Positions 41,365-48,406 of a stretch of DNA of 49,371 nucleotides are shown here, one piece after another. The DNA is from Candidatus Tantalella remota (GTDB lineage Bacteria; Omnitrophota; Gorgyraeia; Tantalellales; Tantalellaceae): the NCBI GenBank assembly GCA_030765685.1, contig JAVCCB010000063.1:1-49371 (forward strand). The letters are read 5' to 3'. Under the pieces are notes generated by a model. It did not search any database. It saw only the letters and a program-made list of their open reading frames with translations, and was not told the origin of the DNA. The stretch's first letter is position 1. Each line of letters starts with the position of its first letter. Made by a program: the position numbers and the translations under genes.

Positions 41365-42808
41365 AATACCAGTTAGGGTCACCATATTTATAACCGCGTT
41401 GATTGTCTATCTTGTTTTCATTTATATCAAGCCGGAGTCGACGTCCATAGGTATGGTTGATCTGGCTATGTCGGTGGTGGATAAGGGCGATCTTTATCTA
41501 AGGTACAGTGGAGCATCAAAGGACGTATCGTTTTTTGGCAGCAATTATCTCCTGGGGCATTTCCCGGGCACTGCTCTGCCTGTTATAGGTATATATTCGA
41601 TAGCGAGGCCGTTTCTTTCAGGAATTTCCGGTTATGATCTTCTGGTCGTGATCCACGTTCTTTCTATCATCTTCTTCGCCGCGCCCTGCGGGGCCTTGAT
41701 AGTGGTTGTGTATTATTCTTTTTTGAGACGCCTGGGGGGCGACGGGCCCTCTAGTGTAACGCTAGCGTACCTTACGGCTTTTGGGACCATGATATTTGGT
41801 TATTCGACTTCTCTTTACAAAGGCACTCCCGCGACATTATTTGTGTTTAGTGCGTTTTACATTTTATTTTGTGAGAAAGAAAGGTCCGTTCAAAGGGTCT
41901 GGCCGTTCCTGGCAGTAGGGGTATTGTTGGGATCCGCTGTTATTACTGATCTGGCGGTTTTATATGCTTGTATTATCATAGCATTCTACGCTCTTTATAT
42001 CGGAAAAATTAAGAGCGCACTCGCCTTAACGGCCGGCTTTATCCTGCCGATTGTTCTTCTTTTTGTGTATTTTAGAGCTGCTTTCGGGTCTTTTTTCTTT
42101 AGCCCGTATGACTTCAGGGTCAATCCGGACCCTAATATGATCACGTATCCGCGCATAAGGAACATGTTCTCGCTTCTTTTCGGGACCCTTGCCGGATTTT
42201 TTACCTATATGCCGGTAATGCTGCTTTCTTTGTGGGGTCTCGTGGAATCTTTAAGGAGGAAAAAGAGCATTCCGGAGATGATAGTGATATCCGCGGTGCT
42301 TGTTACAGGCGCGCTTTATTTTTCATGTTACGTGAGGAAAGGGAACCCATATCAGCCGGCCTGGCCGCATGATGCCCACATCACGGTAAGGTATCTTCTT
42401 TCGATGTGCCCGTTCATGATGATACCCGCTATTTTTATTTTCAAAAGGTCTTCCCGGGTACTTTGGCAGGTACTTGGTGGCATCTCAATTTTTTTCGCGT
42501 ATCTTTCCGCTCAGGCCGGGCTTATGCCGTACGGAGGCTGGCATCTAATGTACGCTTTTAAGGTTTTTATTACCGGATTCGGTATGCCTTTTATTTTCTC
42601 GGATACTTTACCGCGTCACATGGGTATCGAGACATTTCACACATATATCTCAAGACCGTATGTGAAAACGGCGGAACTTTTTTCCGGAGATGGCTTTTCA
42701 CTTGTGACCGATCTTATTATAAAACAGGCGGCATTTTTCTGTGTTTTTATTTTCGTGGCGATCGCTATTGGAACAGCGCTCATAAGACTTAACAAAAAGA
42801 GAGTGTGA
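41354..42808 (+). CDS. GT39-like polytopic membrane glycosyltransferase or glycan protein
   Basis: The 484-residue protein has about eleven membrane segments. The first extracytoplasmic loop (about 30-70) carries acidic residues (MVDLAMSVVDKGDLY) and FFGSNYLLGHFPGTALP, similar to membrane mannosyl- or arabinosyltransferases that use polyprenyl-phosphate sugars. The C-terminal part includes HDAHITVRYLLSMCPF and a GGWHLMY loop. I could not place it in one family. The neighbouring polyprenyl-phosphate sugar synthase-like GT2 (42815) would be a suitable supplier of its substrate. Confidence 0.72.
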   Translation: MAFKIPVRVTIFITALIVYLVFIYIKPESTSIGMVDLAMSVVDKGDLYLRYSGASKDVSFFGSNYLLGHFPGTALPVIGIYSIARPFLSGISGYDLLVVIHVLSIIFFAAPCGALIVVVYYSFLRRLGGDGPSSVTLAYLTAFGTMIFGYSTSLYKGTPATLFVFSAFYILFCEKERSVQRVWPFLAVGVLLGSAVITDLAVLYACIIIAFYALYIGKIKSALALTAGFILPIVLLFVYFRAAFGSFFFSPYDFRVNPDPNMITYPRIRNMFSLLFGTLAGFFTYMPVMLLSLWGLVESLRRKKSIPEMIVISAVLVTGALYFSCYVRKGNPYQPAWPHDAHITVRYLLSMCPFMMIPAIFIFKRSSRVLWQVLGGISIFFAYLSAQAGLMPYGGWHLMYAFKVFITGFGMPFIFSDTLPRHMGIETFHTYISRPYVKTAELFSGDGFSLVTDLIIKQAAFFCVFIFVAIAIGTALIRLNKKRV

Positions 42809-42814
42809 GGTGAT

Positions 42815-43516
42815 ATGGAGAAGAACCCGAACGGTACGCTGAGTGTGATCATTCCGGCTTATAATGAAATATCGGTCATAGGGTCTTTTATTGGATCATT
42901 AAAAAGAACTTTATCAGGGCTGTCTGGAGAACATGAGATAATTGTTGTAGATGACGGGTCTACAGACAACACTTTAAAACGGGCAAATAGTTTCAATGTA
43001 AAAACTGTTTGTCACGAGAAAAGAAGAGGGTATGGTGCTTCTCTAAAAAGTGGCATACGACAGTCTGGGGAAGAATATGTGTGCATAATAGATGCGGATA
43101 ATACGTACGAGCCCTCTGATGTATTGGCACTTTTTTCTGAGGCAGGCGGGTATGATATGGTAGTCGGCGACCGAGGTGCTGACCCAGGGAGGCCAAAAGA
43201 CCATTTATTTGTCAAAAAAGCGGCGGAAAAAGTACTTTTTTGGTTTTTTGGCGTTCAGGTAAAAGATATCAATTCGGGGCTCAGGATCATGAAGAGAGAT
43301 ATAGTTATGCGGTATCTGGATCTTTTGTCGAACGGATTTTCCTTTACTTCATCCATAACTCTTATTATGTTGTTGAAAAAGCACAAAATAAAATATATAC
43401 CAATAAGTTACGAAAGACGTGATAGGGGGTCGAAGATAAGAAGATGGGACTTCGTAGCAGCTTTTTTGTCAAGCTATGTAAGGATATTCTGGTATTATTT
43501 TTCGAAAAAGATATGA
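42815..43516 (+). CDS. DPM1/ArnC-like family 2 glycosyltransferase
   Basis: The 233-residue GT-A protein has LSVIIPAYNEISVIG at the start, VDDGSTDNT (about 45-53), the DxD-type IDADNTYEP (about 94-102) and NSGLRIMKR. This is the signature set of polyprenyl-phosphate sugar synthases (DPM1-like). It lacks the C-terminal membrane pair of ArnC and GtrB, so it is a soluble or peripheral enzyme. It probably makes a polyprenyl-phosphate sugar for the membrane protein upstream. Its stop codon overlaps the start of the methyltransferase (ATGA). Confidence 0.89.
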   Translation: MEKNPNGTLSVIIPAYNEISVIGSFIGSLKRTLSGLSGEHEIIVVDDGSTDNTLKRANSFNVKTVCHEKRRGYGASLKSGIRQSGEEYVCIIDADNTYEPSDVLALFSEAGGYDMVVGDRGADPGRPKDHLFVKKAAEKVLFWFFGVQVKDINSGLRIMKRDIVMRYLDLLSNGFSFTSSITLIMLLKKHKIKYIPISYERRDRGSKIRRWDFVAAFLSSYVRIFWYYFSKKI

Positions 43517-44055
43517 TAAAGAATGATGATATAGATAAGAACTTTTTGTCGGAATTTTCCGGAGATATATTTTACATACGCTTCATCCGTAACTGTCTTA
43601 AAAAATTCCGGATATGGATGGTTTTAAGGCACTTAAAACCGGCTGACGTTCATATAGATCTGGGATGTGGAGATATGTCTCTTCTTAAGGTGTCTCCGTG
43701 CAGGGAGAAGTTTGGGCTGGACAGTTTGCATGGGGACTATATAGGGGATAAGATCGATTTTCCTGACCAGTTCGCCGATTATATTACGCTCGTGGCTTTC
43801 CTGGAGCATTTGGAAGATCCCATACTTCTGATCAAGGATTGTAAGCGTGTTCTTAAGTCTGGGGGAACACTTATTGTAACGACGCCTTTGAAAGCTTCGG
43901 AGAGATTTTTAAAGCTGTGGCATAAGGACCTGGATTCGGAGCATAAGGGTTATTTTGATAAAAATACGCTCAAGGGGATGTTTTTACCGTTATTCGAGGT
44001 GCAGAGCTATAAAAAATATTTTCTAAACCAGGTAATAGTTTGCAGAAAAACATAA
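43513..44055 (+). CDS. SAM-dependent methyltransferase (class I)
   Basis: The start is the ATG at 43513, overlapping the TGA of the GT2 gene; the frame is open further upstream but inside that gene. The protein of about 180 residues has motif I VHIDLGCGDMSLL (about 44-56), then YITLVAFLEHLEDP and LKSGGTLIVTTP, all typical of Methyltransf_11. It is compact, without a membrane segment. Together with the GT2 and LAB_N genes it forms a tightly packed set, so it may methylate the same lipid-linked sugar. Confidence 0.85.
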   Translation: MIKNDDIDKNFLSEFSGDIFYIRFIRNCLKKFRIWMVLRHLKPADVHIDLGCGDMSLLKVSPCREKFGLDSLHGDYIGDKIDFPDQFADYITLVAFLEHLEDPILLIKDCKRVLKSGGTLIVTTPLKASERFLKLWHKDLDSEHKGYFDKNTLKGMFLPLFEVQSYKKYFLNQVIVCRKT

Positions 44056-44071
44056 AAAGGGGACAAGTAAA

Positions 44072-44368
44072 ATGATGTTTTTTCAGAACATTAACGAAAA
44101 TATATGGCTTATAATAGGTTTTATAGGGCAGAGTTGTTTTTTCTTCAGGTTTCTTATTCAGTGGATAATCTCGGAAAAAGAACATAAATCCACGATTCCG
44201 GTTGTTTTCTGGTATCTCAGTTTTATGGGTGCTCTTTCAGTATTGATATACGCTGTATATAAAAAAGATCCCGTATTTATTGTGGGGCAGAGCTTGGGAC
44301 TTATGGTGTATAGCAGGAATTTGATGCTTATTTATACGAGAAGAATGAAGGGGGTTCATGGCGGATAG
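44072..44368 (+). CDS. LAB_N-domain small membrane protein
   Basis: The 98-residue protein has three hydrophobic segments (about 10-27, 42-60, 66-84). It matches the lipid-A-disaccharide synthase N-terminal (LAB_N) domain as a stand-alone protein: GQSCFFFRFLIQWIISEKEH, then PVVFWYLSFMGALSVLIYAVY and the end GQSLGLMVYSRNLMLI. Stand-alone LAB_N proteins are often encoded next to DPM1-like glycosyltransferases and may carry or flip polyprenyl-linked sugars. It overlaps the next gene by 11 bases. A GGGGACA stretch acts as ribosome binding site. Confidence 0.88.
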   Translation: MMFFQNINENIWLIIGFIGQSCFFFRFLIQWIISEKEHKSTIPVVFWYLSFMGALSVLIYAVYKKDPVFIVGQSLGLMVYSRNLMLIYTRRMKGVHGG

Positions 44369-45488
44369 AGCTATGAAGATACTCTATATGACTAATAGAG
44401 CCGAATTCTTTAGCGGGGGTCAGATAAGCCTGATCGAGCTTCTGGCGAGACTTGACAGGGAAAGATTCGAGCCGGTAATGCTTTGTCCGGGCGAAGGGGA
44501 AATGGCTGAAAGAGCTAGATCTATGGGGGTAGAAGTTGTTTTGTGGGAGATGTCGTCTGCCAGGAGTTTTAACCTGAAAAAACTGTTTAAAAAGAGCAGG
44601 GAGCTACGCGAAATAATACGTTCCTCGGGCGCGGATATCGTACATACTAATGGAAGCAGGGCGCAGTTGTATGCTTCTTTGGCGGTGAAGGGCATAAAGG
44701 CCCGTCTTATTTGGCATGTAAGGGAATCTGTAAGGGATATAGGTCTGTATGATCGTTTTCTTGCCGCCAGATCCGACCGTATTCTCTGCGTTTCGGAAGC
44801 AGCAAGAAAAGTGCGATTTGGCCGTCATTCACGGGAAGATAAAAAAGTAAAGGTTATCTATAACGGGGTCGATACACAAAAGTATGGTACAGATAGATCT
44901 GCCGCACCCGGGATACGTAGAGAGCTGGATATCCCGGAATTGTCGCCGGTGATCGGGATGATAGGGCTTATGGTCCCGCTTAAAGATCATCCGTTGCTTT
45001 TTAGGGCCGTGAGGGATGTAAGAGTACAGTTTCCTCAGGTAAAAGTGTTGGTCGTAGGTCGGGCTATTGAGGAACAATACTACAAAGCACTGAAAAGCAA
45101 AGTGTCCTCATATGGCATAGATGATAACATTATTTTTACGGGCCAGAGAGAAGATGTGGGAGGTCTTCTCTCCGTGCTTGACGTGTTCGTTCTTCCTTCG
45201 GTCCGGGAGGGGTTCAGCAGGTCTCTTATCGAGGCGATGTCCTGTGCTTTACCCATAGTGGCCACAGATGTGGGTGGCAATCCGGAAGCCGTTGCCGAAG
45301 GCGAAACCGGACTTCTGGTGAAGTCTGGCGACAAAAGGGCTCTGGTGACGGCTATAATGTATTACTTAACGAATCCCGGGAAAGCCCGGGAAATGGGTCT
45401 TCGTGCGAGGGATAGGGTTATAGAGAAATTCAGTATAGAGAGACATATGAGCGAAGTGCAGAAATTGTACGAGGAGTTGGCGGGGTAG
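44358..45488 (+). CDS. Family 4 glycosyltransferase
   Basis: The 376-residue GT-B protein has the FSGGQISLIELL acceptor loop and VHTNGSRAQLYASL. The donor domain begins near VIGMIGLMVPLKDHPLLFRAV and has LPSVREGFSRSLIEAMSCALPIVATDVGGNPE, a complete E-x7-E motif (REGFSRSLIE). An ATG at 44373 (MKILYM) is the conventional GT4 start and would remove five residues; the 44358 ATG overlaps the LAB_N gene. A heptad array starts on the last base of its stop codon. Confidence 0.92.
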   Translation: MADRAMKILYMTNRAEFFSGGQISLIELLARLDRERFEPVMLCPGEGEMAERARSMGVEVVLWEMSSARSFNLKKLFKKSRELREIIRSSGADIVHTNGSRAQLYASLAVKGIKARLIWHVRESVRDIGLYDRFLAARSDRILCVSEAARKVRFGRHSREDKKVKVIYNGVDTQKYGTDRSAAPGIRRELDIPELSPVIGMIGLMVPLKDHPLLFRAVRDVRVQFPQVKVLVVGRAIEEQYYKALKSKVSSYGIDDNIIFTGQREDVGGLLSVLDVFVLPSVREGFSRSLIEAMSCALPIVATDVGGNPEAVAEGETGLLVKSGDKRALVTAIMYYLTNPGKAREMGLRARDRVIEKFSIERHMSEVQKLYEELAG

Positions 45489-45672
45489 AAAACTGTGAAC
45501 GGAGTTAAGGAAAAAGGAAAAGGGAAAAAATATAGGAAGGCTCTGAATTTAACAAGAAACAGTGAACAGTATTCAGATACTTGATACTAGATGCTCGTAA
45601 AAGCAGGATATCAGGGGATCAGGTTATTGGGGACTAGGGTATCAGGAGAGCGGGAAATCAGGGACAAAACCA
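45488..45672. repeat. Degenerate heptanucleotide arrays (two blocks)
   Basis: From the stop codon of the GT4 gene, six units of GGAAAAA type are in register to 45529. A non-heptad piece related to the 57-bp repeat follows (AACAAGAAAC). Seventeen more units from 45554 to 45672 (AGATACT, GATCAGG, GGACTAG types) complete the array. The gap 45489-45704 holds no gene. Confidence 0.85.
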
Positions 45673-45704
45673 GACGTTATAAATTAATGATAAACTCTTA
45701 AATT

Positions 45705-46703
45705 ATGAAGATCGCAATTGATGTCAGAGAATTCAAGAAGGGCAAATACACGGGTCTACGGTCCATGTTGGATGCTTTTCTATCTAATGTAGGAGAAACT
45801 GAGGATGAGTTTGTTCTTTATTGTGACAGGGATACCGATATTGACGCGCTTCCGTTGTATATGGAGAAATACCTGATAAGTTCGGGCAGCACTTTTTTAT
45901 GGGACCAGGTCTTCCTTCCCCGTGGACTGAAAAAAAAGGGAGCGGATGTCTTCTTTTCCCCGTATATAAAAACTCCGTTTCGCCGGGTCTGTCCTTATGT
46001 CAATACGGTAGCCGATACGATACCCCTTGAAACGCCTAAAAATAAAGGGTTAAGGGCTGTTCTTGAAAAGATGCATTTTCTGTTTTTTGCGCATATATGC
46101 TCGAGACGCAGCGTGAGGGTAATGACTATATCGGAGGCGTCGAAAAAGAAAATCGAAAAGACTTTGGGCCTAAGCGGGAAAAAGATAGATGTGATATATC
46201 CTTCGGTAGTTTCTCGGGGTGAAGGGTCTGTGCGGGGGATGTTGGAGGAGCCATACATCCTGTATCTGGGAAACTTTAAGGCGCACAAGAACCTGGATAG
46301 GCTTATCGAAGCATACGCCTTGTTTCCGGCAGATGTAAAGAGCGGGTTTCAGCTCTGTCTGGCGGGAGGAGAACCGGATGGTATAGAACGCCTGAAATCT
46401 TTAGTGGAAGAAAAAGGGTTATCTGACAGAGTTCTTTTGAGAAAAGGGGGCATGGGTGCCGAAGAAAAAGCGGCGCTGATAAAAAACGCGTCTCTTTTTG
46501 TTTTTCCGTCTCTTTCTGAAGGTTTCGGAATACCGCCGGTCGAAGCTATGGCTGCGGGCATACCTGTCGCGGTGTCGGGGATATCGCCGATGACAGAGGT
46601 CCTGGGGGAGGCCGCTCTTTTTTTTGATCCGGAAGATCCGAAGGATATAGCAGAGAAGGTCCTGACGCTTTTGGAAGACAAGAGCCTGAGAGGGAAAATG
46701 TGA
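45705..46703 (+). CDS. Family 4 glycosyltransferase, C-terminus possibly cut by a frameshift
   Basis: The 332-residue protein has a GT4 core: the short N-terminal domain (MKIAIDVREFKKGKYTGL), ILYLGNFKAHKNLDRLIEAY and the complete donor motif SEGFGIPPVEAMAAGIPVAVS. It ends abruptly at LRGKM. The usual last helix of about 30 residues is missing, but a sequence of that kind (KKGLDRVRVFRPGEMAQKIL) is encoded immediately after, in the -1 frame, at the start of the next gene. An indel in the AAAA or AAAAA run near 46695-46707 would explain this. No ribosome binding site is visible before the ATG. Confidence 0.87.
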   Translation: MKIAIDVREFKKGKYTGLRSMLDAFLSNVGETEDEFVLYCDRDTDIDALPLYMEKYLISSGSTFLWDQVFLPRGLKKKGADVFFSPYIKTPFRRVCPYVNTVADTIPLETPKNKGLRAVLEKMHFLFFAHICSRRSVRVMTISEASKKKIEKTLGLSGKKIDVIYPSVVSRGEGSVRGMLEEPYILYLGNFKAHKNLDRLIEAYALFPADVKSGFQLCLAGGEPDGIERLKSLVEEKGLSDRVLLRKGGMGAEEKAALIKNASLFVFPSLSEGFGIPPVEAMAAGIPVAVSGISPMTEVLGEAALFFDPEDPKDIAEKVLTLLEDKSLRGKM

Positions 46704-47920
46704 AAAAGGGACTCGACCGTGTTCGTGTTTTCAGGCCCGGAGAGATGGCGCAAAAGATACTGCAGATGCTCCTGGAGGTTGGAAGTAAAAAGACCCTTTT
46801 TGTGAGTACGGAATTTCCTCCGATAGTAGGCGGGATATCAACGATGGTATTTAATTTGTGGCGGAGGCTTCCACTTGAAGATCCGCTGGTACTTACTGCC
46901 TCGGTTAAAGGAGCCGAAGACAGGTTTTACGTGCCTTTGAACGTGATAAGAAAAAAATATCCTGCGACTCAGGAGACATTATCTAGGATTTTGCGGGCTG
47001 TGTTAGTTCCCTTGAATATACTCAGTGTTTGCCGGAAGGGGAACATTAAGAGTATCCATTGTGCGCAGGTTATCTCCGCGGGGTTTGGAGGGCTTTTGGC
47101 AAAGAAACTTATGGGTATACAGTATGTCGTATATCTTTATTCGGCGGATGTTCTTGAATTCAGTGGGAGCGTTTTTACACGGAGCATAATGAAAAAGGTC
47201 ATAAAAGAAAGCGAACATGTAATAGTGTGCAGCGCTTTTGCTAAGGAACTTATACTCAAGAGAGATCTTGCCCCGGAGAGTAAGGTTACAGTTTTACTTC
47301 CGGGTGTAGACTCGGATATCTTTTCGCCGGAAAAAGGCGACGGAGAAGTCCGTGGGACTCTGGGAATAGCGACGGAGAAGAAAATACTTTTATCTGTCGC
47401 CAGGCTTGAGGAAAGAAAAGGGCATGATACGGTCATTCGAGTTTTACCGGGGATCCTTAAAGAATATCCGGATGTAGTTTATGTAGTGGTAGGGGACGGG
47501 CCAAAGAAGGATCAGCTTGAAAGTATGGTCAGAGAAAAGGGGCTGGCTGCCAGTGTTATTTTTACGGGCAGGATAGATGATATAGTCCATTATTATAACG
47601 CGTGCGATATCTTTGTTATGGTTCCCCGCCATTTAGAGGAAGCGGGTAACGTGGAAGGGTTCGGCATAGTGTATTTGGAGGCTAATGCCTGCGGGAAGCC
47701 TGTCATAGCGGGAAACACGGGGGGGGTTCCGGAGGCCGTAGAGGATGGGAAAACGGGCATCCTTGTCGACCCGGAAGACGACGCAGAGGTGCGTGACGCT
47801 ATTCTGAGGCTGCTTTCCGATGAGGAATATGCCGAGAAACTCGGAGAGTACGGTATGAAAAGGGTGAGGAAAGAATTCACGTGGGATAAGAAGGCGGAAA
47901 TTCTGGCGAAGTTTATATAA
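46700..47920 (+). CDS. Family 4 glycosyltransferase with extra N-terminal stretch
   Basis: The GTG at 46700 overlaps the previous stop and has GAGAGGG upstream, giving 406 residues. Residues 1 to about 28 look like the end of the preceding GT4 protein. A normal GT4 start (KTLFVSTEFPPIVGGISTMV) appears only from about residue 30. The rest is standard: ILLSVARLEERKGHDTVIRVL, and the donor motif VEGFGIVYLEANACGKPVIAG (E-x7-E). Either translation really starts at 46700, or the true start lies near 46767-46815 and the N-terminal stretch belongs to the upstream gene. A fused two-domain protein by -1 frameshifting is a third option. Confidence 0.87.
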   Translation: MKKGLDRVRVFRPGEMAQKILQMLLEVGSKKTLFVSTEFPPIVGGISTMVFNLWRRLPLEDPLVLTASVKGAEDRFYVPLNVIRKKYPATQETLSRILRAVLVPLNILSVCRKGNIKSIHCAQVISAGFGGLLAKKLMGIQYVVYLYSADVLEFSGSVFTRSIMKKVIKESEHVIVCSAFAKELILKRDLAPESKVTVLLPGVDSDIFSPEKGDGEVRGTLGIATEKKILLSVARLEERKGHDTVIRVLPGILKEYPDVVYVVVGDGPKKDQLESMVREKGLAASVIFTGRIDDIVHYYNACDIFVMVPRHLEEAGNVEGFGIVYLEANACGKPVIAGNTGGVPEAVEDGKTGILVDPEDDAEVRDAILRLLSDEEYAEKLGEYGMKRVRKEFTWDKKAEILAKFI

Positions 47921-47922
47921 TA

Positions 47923-48041
47923 GTGAACTGTATTGAGTGCCGGGTATCGAGTACCGGGTATCGGGTTATCAGGGACTAGGTTATCAGGACATCAGGGGAC
48001 CAGGGACAAGGGAATTGGGAATGGGGAATAGGGAATATGGG
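47923..48041. repeat. Degenerate heptanucleotide array (17 units)
   Basis: Seventeen units in register start three bases after the stop codon. The first six (GTGAACT to GTATCGG) nearly repeat those at 38459 and 48200. Later units are of ATTGGGA type. Confidence 0.87.
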
Positions 48042-48081
48042 AATTACGTTATTGTGAGAGAAACGAAGCAACCCCCATACT

Positions 48082-48171
48082 GTCATTCCGAGCGAGTGAG
48101 CGAAGCGAACGAGTGGAGGAATCTATTCTTAGATCCCTCGACTTGGCCTTACGGCCTTCGCGCGGGATGAC
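48082..48171. repeat. GTCATTCCGAGCGAG-type palindromic element
   Basis: The element has inverted ends GTCAT and ATGAC, with an inner GGAATC/GATCCC-like imperfect pairing and a GGCCTTACGGCC hairpin. It is another member of the dispersed intergenic palindromes, placed between two heptad arrays. Confidence 0.65.
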
Positions 48172-48178
48172 AAAAGTT

Positions 48179-48248
48179 GTGACCGGTAAACTGTGAACGG
48201 TGAACTGTATTGAGTACCGGGTATCGAGTACCGGGTATCGGGTTATCG
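48179..48248. repeat. Degenerate heptanucleotide array (10 units)
   Basis: Ten units in register (GTGAACG, GTACCGG, GTATCGA types) form the third near-copy of the block seen at 38459 and 47923. Between 48249 and 48355 there is an imperfect inverted repeat but no gene. Confidence 0.87.
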
Positions 48249-48355
48249 GGGGCAGTTTTCAGGAATACGTTGTAGGGTTACGGCTATCGAATCGTCTGTC
48301 GTTGAACGGTTACGGTTCAGCCCCAACCGGAAACCCTTTAACGATTCCAAAGACG

Positions 48356-48404
48356 TAACCGATTAACGATATACTAAATACTATATACTGAATACTACAT
48401 ACTA
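48356..48404. repeat. Degenerate heptanucleotide array (7 units) before a start codon
   Basis: Units of AATACTA/TATACTG type run in register to two bases before the ATG at 48407, leaving no room for a ribosome binding site. Confidence 0.8.
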
Positions 48405-48406
48405 AA

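Noticed and set aside
47937-48170. 77-codon open frame on the + strand
   Set aside because: It lies entirely inside a heptad array and a GTCATTCC palindrome, has no ribosome binding site, and its translation only reflects the 7-base repetition. A spurious frame.
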